Assembly: GCA_002118135.1 (NCBI GenBank)
Contig: BDIU01000274.1
Coordinates: 42,904 to 106,903 of the forward strand
DNA from: Trebouxia sp. TZW2008
Taxonomy: Eukaryota; Chlorophyta; Trebouxiophyceae; Trebouxiales; Trebouxiaceae
DNA length: 64,000 nucleotides
Reading direction: 5' to 3'
The notes under the pieces: generated by a model
The model's database searches: none
The model's input: the letters and a program-made list of their open reading frames with translations, nothing else
Told to the model about the DNA's origin: nothing
Made by a program: the position numbers and the translations under genes
Part shown: in pieces, positions 58,501 through 64,000 of the stretch
Numbering within the stretch: the first letter of the stretch is position 1
Layout: the number at the start of each line of letters is the position of its first letter

Positions 58501-59771
58501 TTTATGCCAATGAGCAGACAGTTCCAACATGCACAGAACGCAGGCACAGCCCCATGGCACTGCTCAGGCCAGCACGTCTGCCAATATTCGGCTCATTTGC
58601 ATGAATATGAAAAGAAGGACGGCCTCAGCATCTGATATGACTGTGCCTCAAGCCCGATTCTGCTTTGCATCATCTGCTCATTTGAGATTGATGCAAAGGA
58701 AAGCCCGGAACCCTGTTTGTGCATGGAGCCCAGCATTGAGGAATCCGGCAAGATGATAGACAAAGCTGGCTTGTGGCATGCAATTCAACAATGCAACTTG
58801 AGCTGCATTGAGAAGCAGGTCGAGTAAAATGGCAGTATAATCATCTGTGACTGTAAAGGCGGGATCGTGTGATAGCAGCCAAAGGCAGAATGGAGACCGT
58901 CGTCATAATTACAAGAGGTGTCTGGAGTTTTTATTGATTTATTCATTCTGCTTTTGGCTGCCGTAAGCAACCTGCTGCCTTCACGAGGCCTGATGTCTGT
59001 CAGGCTATGCCTCACTACATTGTTGCACTGAACACTGACTTGCTTTTCATTGCCGCTCATGTTGCAACATACAATGTTATTCTTGCGTTCAGCACAGGTG
59101 AACTCAGACAACATGTAGCTATAGTTGGCTTCACAGCTGAGACGTGTCCAAGTGCAGGCGCACTAGAATGCAGCTGAACCACTCTTTTGCTGCCTTCAAG
59201 TCAAAAGTGTCACCAAAAGAATACTTCAGCTGTAATCTAGTGAGCCTGCAACTGGACATGCTTCAGCTGCAAAGTCAACTCTGGTTAGGGATGGTCTGAG
59301 TCATCTGGTGCATGAGACCTACGCTACACCAACTGAGCGTCATATAACACTGCTTGGCCTTGTCTATTGTCTTGCCTACCTTGGCACTGACTGAGCTTGT
59401 GCATAAACTAGACCAAAACGATTTCTTCATTGCTTTGCTGCTGTCAATGAGGTAGATGTGCAAATTTGCAGGGAAAGCATGAATGCAAGGCCTGCTAAAT
59501 GCAAGCACAGCAAGTATGTGTCCAACCTGATTCTGACCTTTGAGCTGCTGTAGCTGCTGGGTCAGCTGCTGCTTTTCCTGTTGCAGGCCCTCGCAGCGGT
59601 ATTCCAGGGCTCCTGCAGTGCTAGCCTCTTGTTGAAGCTGCTGAATATGTTGCTCGAGCCTTAGGATCTTCGTAGCCTACACAGGTTAGGGGTTGACGAA
59701 GTGGGTTATAGAAGATGCTGATCAAGAACGCATCCAAAGCTGATCTGCACCTGATCTAAAGCATCTTGCAT
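55577..59771 (-). CDS. Coiled-coil protein of unknown function
   Basis: Eight minus-strand exons: 59751-59771, 59538-59676, 58088-58224, 57283-57657, 56601-56717, 56226-56418, 55627-55734 and 55577-55587, total 366 residues, all in phase. It begins MQDALDQATKILRLEQHIQQ and is dominated by heptad-like Gln/Leu/Glu sequence (QQEKQQLTQQLQQLK, ERVLRQQRENIAAQFEAEKL, ELQAKLASAESQLAVSQQQL, DSQSREIERLLTENSTLEQ). The C-terminal exon is only 11 nt and ends GAF-stop; this is the least certain join. Golgin-, kinetochore- or basal-body-type proteins look like this, and no specific family can be named. Divergent from the membrane-protein gene. Confidence 0.7.
56000..56175 (-). repeat. 3' copies of the 56226-56418 exon
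   Basis: GAGGCTCTGCAGAGCTGCTA and GTGAGAAGGGGCCTGA at 56090-56160 (plus strand) repeat the plus-strand form of the exon's end, GAGGCTCTCCAGAGTTGCTG..GGGGGCCTGA; a weaker piece lies at 56005-56035 (GACTGCCAGGAGGC). Both lie downstream of the exon in gene direction. Confidence 0.75.
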
Positions 59772-60224
59772 GATGTCTGCAGAGCTGCTAATTCTGCTTC
59801 CGGTCGTGTACGACGCTGACTCAAAACGACTGGCTGATCAAAGAGCAAGAAGGGTAAATTGAGAGGAAAATAGCTGTGATCTACAGATGAACAGATGAAG
59901 GGTGCACGGCTGTCAACAATCAGCACGCTACTGAACAAGTCAGGCCGTTGTGGCCATCGGCGGAGTCATCTTGTGCATCGCGAGGTCGATTGCCATCATT
60001 TGTGACCAGCTTGATGACATCAGATTAGTAAGCGAGCAATGAACCTCGCTGCTCTGCTGTGGCATGCTGCTGCGACACCGGCCTTGCCGCGAGCTTTGCC
60101 CGCAGGCAAGTGCCGTGGGCTTCCGAGCTGTGCTTTTCTGTTCAGAATCAAGCTGCACAGTGCTGATCATTGATCGCGGAAAATCTTGTGCGAGTGATCG
60201 TGGACGCTGTAGCAGCTGAACGCC
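59772..60224. promoter_or_regulatory. Divergent spacer between coiled-coil and membrane-protein genes
   Basis: 453 bp between two start codons facing away from each other. Promoters of both genes must lie here. No element stands out by eye. Confidence 0.4.
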
Positions 60225-62349
60225 ATGTCTAACATTCTCAAGGCTATGGCAACGGCCAGAGAGTCTGCGTTCTTCAAGCAAGAGCAGGTAAACATCCGGA
60301 ATTAAGCCATTGCTGACTGTCAAAGGGCGCACAGTCGTATGTCTGTGCATAATTCACCCAACATACGACGTACCTGCAGGAAGCAGACTTGCAACGTTAC
60401 CGCACCCAGCTCATCAGCATGGGCAAGATAGAGAATGCAGCGGGGGCAAATCTCAGGCCACGCAGACATAAGTCATTCGAAGAAAGCATCAAAGCCTTCG
60501 AGGTCAGCTGTTGCAGAGTTGTCCCGCTATGGCTGCTTGCATTAGGTCAAGGGTTTCTAGGAGATATGCATGCTCATGATCATGATACACTATACTCTGA
60601 ACGTCGTCAGTGCATCACCAGCCTTGTCATCTGGGCGTGCCAGGTCTTGCCAGAGGTGTTACAGCAGCAAGCGCGCTTGGATGACCCTGGTGCAGCCGCT
60701 CGCAAAGAGATCATCAGGTTTGTGCCCAAGATTGCAGCATAGCTGTGCTGCAGTTGTTGGTCTTGTGCAGCATCAAGTTGCAGCATCACATCTACTGACA
60801 TCTATGGCAGAGTATGCGTTCCTAAGCAAACTTTACAATTTCAGGCGCATTCGTGGAATGCCAACAAAGCTATCAGAGGCAGAGTTGCTGAGATACAGAT
60901 CTACCATTTATGGAGTTGCAGCTCATGTAGGTCATGTGCCCAAGATGCATTTGGGTAAGCCAATCCTCCTATGTTATCACCGCGCCGTTTGGTCAACACA
61001 GTTGTGCCCAAGTTGCAGCAACATCTTGAGCGACTTGTGCAAGCGCATTGTCAGAACTAAGTGCCTTCTGTTCTGCACTATGCACTTGATGCTCATTACA
61101 ACTCTGCTTTGTCTGGTGACACCGTGTTCGCACACTGCTTGCTAGCCGTCACGGCGCCTCTGGTGAACACAGACTACGAGTTGCTGCTCAAGCAAGGCAG
61201 ATGTGTGCAGGCCGCAACAAGTGGCATGCAGCTGCTGCATATAGTGACAGCGCTGCGCCTGCTGCTCCCCTTAGTCCAGAAGCTGTTGAGACTGCTCGTA
61301 GAGCCTACTCTGCAGGTACAGCTTCTGCTATGTCATCTTACGTTTAATCTGCAAAACTCCAGAAGGTGCAGCTTATGTACTGTAGATTGCTTGTTGCTGA
61401 AAGATCAGATACTCTAAGAAGGCTTTCTAGGGGCTCAGCAAATTGTCAAAACAGGCTGGTTCTCTGTTCCTCCAGAAATTGCAGCTTGAGTACTGCAGAC
61501 CACTTGCTGCTGTTGCTGTCATTCCAGACATAGAAGAGCGCACTCAGGGACTGCCTGCCATCACTCACTGGCCTTGCATTGCTCCTGAACCTGCAGCCCC
61601 ATCACTACAGAATCTAGATACAAGAGAGGCACAGATACAGGCAGCCGTGTCAGCGCTGTGATAGAGTCAGTTTGAGCTGAAGTCAGCCCCACGCCTCCCT
61701 ATTGCACAATTGTTTTCCTGCATGGCATTCCGTCATTGTGATGCGCATGTTGCATCTGCAGGCGTCAGATCTATGCTGTATGGGTCAATGCTAGGGCTGT
61801 TAGGTGCAGCAGTCCTCGGTACAGTAGCAGCCAAGTACATGGGCTTGAATAGCCTATCTGACTTACGACCAAGCCCCAACCCAGAGGAAAGCGCATTGCA
61901 AAGATGGCTACAGCCGTACAAGGAGCGAATACAGGTAAGCTGTGGCATGGCAAGTGGCACATCATAACTCAACGTCCAGTTTGACTGGGGTCATCATGTT
62001 TGACAGGCTTCTTGCATGCTCTTGCTGGGTGCTTGCTGCTTTCGACATGGTGCTGATTGCGCGAGCTGTTGCAAGGTGTTGTAGCTCAGTTGTCTTTGCA
62101 TACATTGCATACATGTTATGTCAACAACATGATTGCATCTGCATGCAGGCATATACAAGGCCAGCAACACAGGCAGTGCCAACAGATTCTGTCAACACCA
62201 GAGTGCTACCTGGGGACGTCAAGCCGAGCTCTTCCAATCCAGACGGAGTTTCAAACAGCGAATTTGCCCAACGATTAGCAAGCAGATACAATCCACGCCA
62301 TAGCAGGCCCAACACGACTGCAGAACAGCGAGCCAGTGCTCTCCTTTAG
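60225..62349 (+). CDS. Single-pass membrane protein of unknown function
   Basis: Exons 60225-60287, 60380-60502, 60644-60717, 60845-60954, 61211-61315, 61762-61934 and 62149-62349 (TAG) give 282 residues in frame. It starts MSNILKAMATARESAFFKQE, continues with a helical soluble part (RRHKSFEESIKAFE, RRIRGMPTKLSEAELLRYR), a linker ending SPEAVETARRAYSAG, one hydrophobic helix (SMLYGSMLGLLGAAVLGTVA), and a polar tail. No signal peptide, so probably an organelle or tail-side anchored protein. An unused but clean exon at 61528-61661 (DIEERTQGLPAITHWP.. to SAL-stop) also accepts the phase-1 junction after 61315 and would give a shorter form without the membrane helix. Confidence 0.75.
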
Positions 62350-62472
62350 TTTGGTAATCTGCTGACTGAATTGCAGATTTTGCTGGCTTAGCAGGTGTTG
62401 TAGCCGTCGTTTCTGCATGTATCATAGCCATTCATTCTTTGCGGTAACGATGTGATGACAAGACATGTTCTG

Positions 62473-62477
62473 TGTAA
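62473..62477 (+). terminator. TGTAA poly(A)-type signal of the membrane-protein gene
   Basis: TGTAA lies 124 nt after the stop codon of the 60225-62349 gene. Confidence 0.5.
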
Positions 62478-62589
62478 ACTGACTAGGGCTTTGTTTGAGA
62501 CACCTCTGCCTCATCTGCTAATGAGCCCCTGGGCTGCAGGCCACTCTTTGCTGTGATGCTTGTGTGCTGTCTGTCCTAAGGCTTGTGGA

Positions 62590-63492
62590 TTAGTAATCAT
62601 TGACATTCTCTACATACTGTTGGAACATAGCGTTGGAAGACTGAGCGAATCTAAGGCGCTCCTGCTCATACACACCGGTGCAATGCATGTCTTGGCTACA
62701 GATCTTTGTGATGGTCATGACATTTGCAATGACTGAGCCGACATGCTGCGCCACATTCGCTATGTTGATCAAGTTGGCAATCCTCACTGTCAGATGCAGC
62801 GGTCTTCAGCAAGCCTGCAAGCTGAAATGTTTATCAGAATCCTTTGAGACTCATGAAGAAGCAAAGAAAGATCACCGGACGCCGCAAGTGGCAATCATAT
62901 GCCCGGCTCTTCAACTCTCGTTGTCACAGGAAGCATGTCGACACAGAATGGTGGTGCAAAATTCACTGTCAAATACAACAGTTTCTGTCTCAAGTAGACG
63001 CCGAAAATTAACAGCTATCATTATGAAAGTAAGTTGTATGTAAACTGTGACTCCTGAGGTCCCCTCAGCTTTCTTTCTCACTTGCTGGCTTCTCTGATAC
63101 TGTTTCTTTTGAGTAGTGCCCACCAGATGGGAAACTGCGCTTGTTTTCACTCTGGTTTACAAGCTCTCTTTGCATATGTTCATTCTGAAGGGTGAATTCC
63201 CGTCAAAGAAAGCTTACGTTTGCTCTTGTGTCAGCCAGCAGTTGCGACACAAACCATGCACAACCAATATTGTTGTTCCCCCTACTGTCAAGAGATTTGC
63301 GGTGTCGCTGCTGACTCCAAGATTCTCTAAGCCTCGTTTCTGGTTCAGCTCGAGCCTCTTCATCGCCATATCATGATCTAGTTGCATCTTAAGTCTATAC
63401 GTCTCCTCACTCCTGATAGCCTGCGATGTAATTCTGCGATGAGTGCTGTGGCGCTGAGATTTGACCAAAAGCTGACTGCACACGCGATACAT
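62590..63492 (-). CDS. Unrecognised gene, first and last exons only
   Basis: A minus-strand first exon starts at 63492 (MYRVCSQLLVKSQRHSTHRR.., then RSEETYRLKMQLDHDMAMKR, basic N-terminus as in mitochondrial precursors). A clean terminal exon at 62590-62786 starts in phase 1 and reads RIANLINIANVAQHVGSVIA..AQSSNAMFQQYVENVNDY then stop. The exons between them, and whether both belong to one gene, are not settled. A frameshifted copy of the terminal exon lies at 63598-63792, upstream of the first exon. Confidence 0.45.
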
Positions 63493-63597
63493 CTTTATGG
63501 TGTCAGGGCTTAGTTCTCTCAGACCAGACGATCTTCGTTAGCAGCTCTTCGATTTTTGCTCGACTTCCGTCCGATCACGGTACGGTAACTTTGGAAG

Positions 63598-63792
63598 ATT
63601 GAGCCAAGCACACATGTTCCTGCTCGTACACAATGCTGCAATGCATGTCTTGGCTAGAGATCTTCGTGATGATCATGACATTTGCAATCAATGAGCCGAC
63701 AATGCTGCGCCACAATAGCTATCATATTCAATTCAGCAACTTCAGCAGGGTCTCTGTCAAATGCAGCAATCTTCAGCAAGCCTGCAAGCTAG
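63598..63792 (-). pseudogene. Frameshifted copy of the 62590-62786 exon
   Basis: About 185 bp are close to 62639-62822 (shared CAATGCATGTCTTGGCTA, CATGACATTTGCAAT, GCTGCGCCACA, ATCTTCAGCAAGCCTGCAAG). An extra base in ATTGTCGG against ATGTCGG breaks the frame. Either a decayed tandem duplicate of a whole gene or another displaced exon copy. Confidence 0.8.
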
Positions 63793-64000
63793 ACACCCTG
63801 TGAAAACAGCTTGATTGACAGCACCAATGACAGAGCTCACAAAGTTCGACTTGCACTTGTGGCACAATCTGTGCCGCACAGTGCAAGTCTTGTACCTCTA
63901 CATAGTGGTCTCGGAGCGCATGCCTGAGCAGCATAGTGACCAGGGAACGTGGCAGAATTATTTTGGGTCGACCTGAATTAATTATGCAATTTGCAGAACC

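Overview
This is nuclear DNA of a green alga. The clearest marker is a split, intron-containing 15-cis-phytoene desaturase gene at the left edge with the FAD-binding motif and conserved core of the plant/green-algal enzyme. An S40-type senescence-regulator-like gene, short GT-AG introns, TGTAA poly(A)-type signals and proline-rich wall-type proteins fit the same picture. I would guess a trebouxiophyte-like chlorophyte, but the sequence alone does not fix the genus.

Layout, left to right: (1) phytoene desaturase 5' part (-, 307-1745, continues off the left edge); (2) a divergent small Gly/Pro-rich gene (+, 2190-2919); (3) an unrecognised secreted protein (-, 4271-7275); (4) a 27-kb, 50-exon gene (+, 7625-34655) for a giant modular surface protein; (5) an S40-like gene (+, 35496-36328); (6) a coiled-coil gene of 13-14 exons (+, 37365-46226); (7) a SMYD-like SET-domain gene (-, 46589-50550, N-terminal exons unresolved); (8) a doubtful gene tail (+, 51242-51511); (9) a PH-like-domain gene (+, 52973-54761); (10) a doubtful ORF (+, 55340-55591) tail-to-tail with a coiled-coil gene (-, 55577-59771); (11) a single-pass membrane protein (+, 60225-62349); (12) fragments of a further gene (-, 62590-63492). 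Many neighbours are divergent pairs sharing 350-450 bp spacers.

The highlight is the giant gene. I could join 50 exons into one continuous 1845-codon frame: a signal peptide, an SPPPPP hydroxyproline-rich stalk, 37 consecutive exons that each encode one Cys-rich module of about 28 residues (every one starting and ending in phase 1), a Pro-rich segment, three copies of a two-exon domain separated by Pro-rich linkers, and a C-terminal GPI-type anchor signal. It reads as a wall-anchored, expandable adhesin or matrix protein.

The second theme is a peculiar scar pattern. Next to many exons lie partial copies of that exon: copies of the exon's 5' part with its acceptor always sit upstream, copies of its 3' part with its donor always sit downstream. 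This is what repeated tandem duplications across splice sites leave behind when only duplications that do not change the mRNA survive. It occurs in the giant gene and in unrelated genes here, so it looks like a property of the genome. A 5'-truncated LINE with a target-site duplication, two further LINE 3' ends and a three-copy palindromic repeat complete the mobile component.
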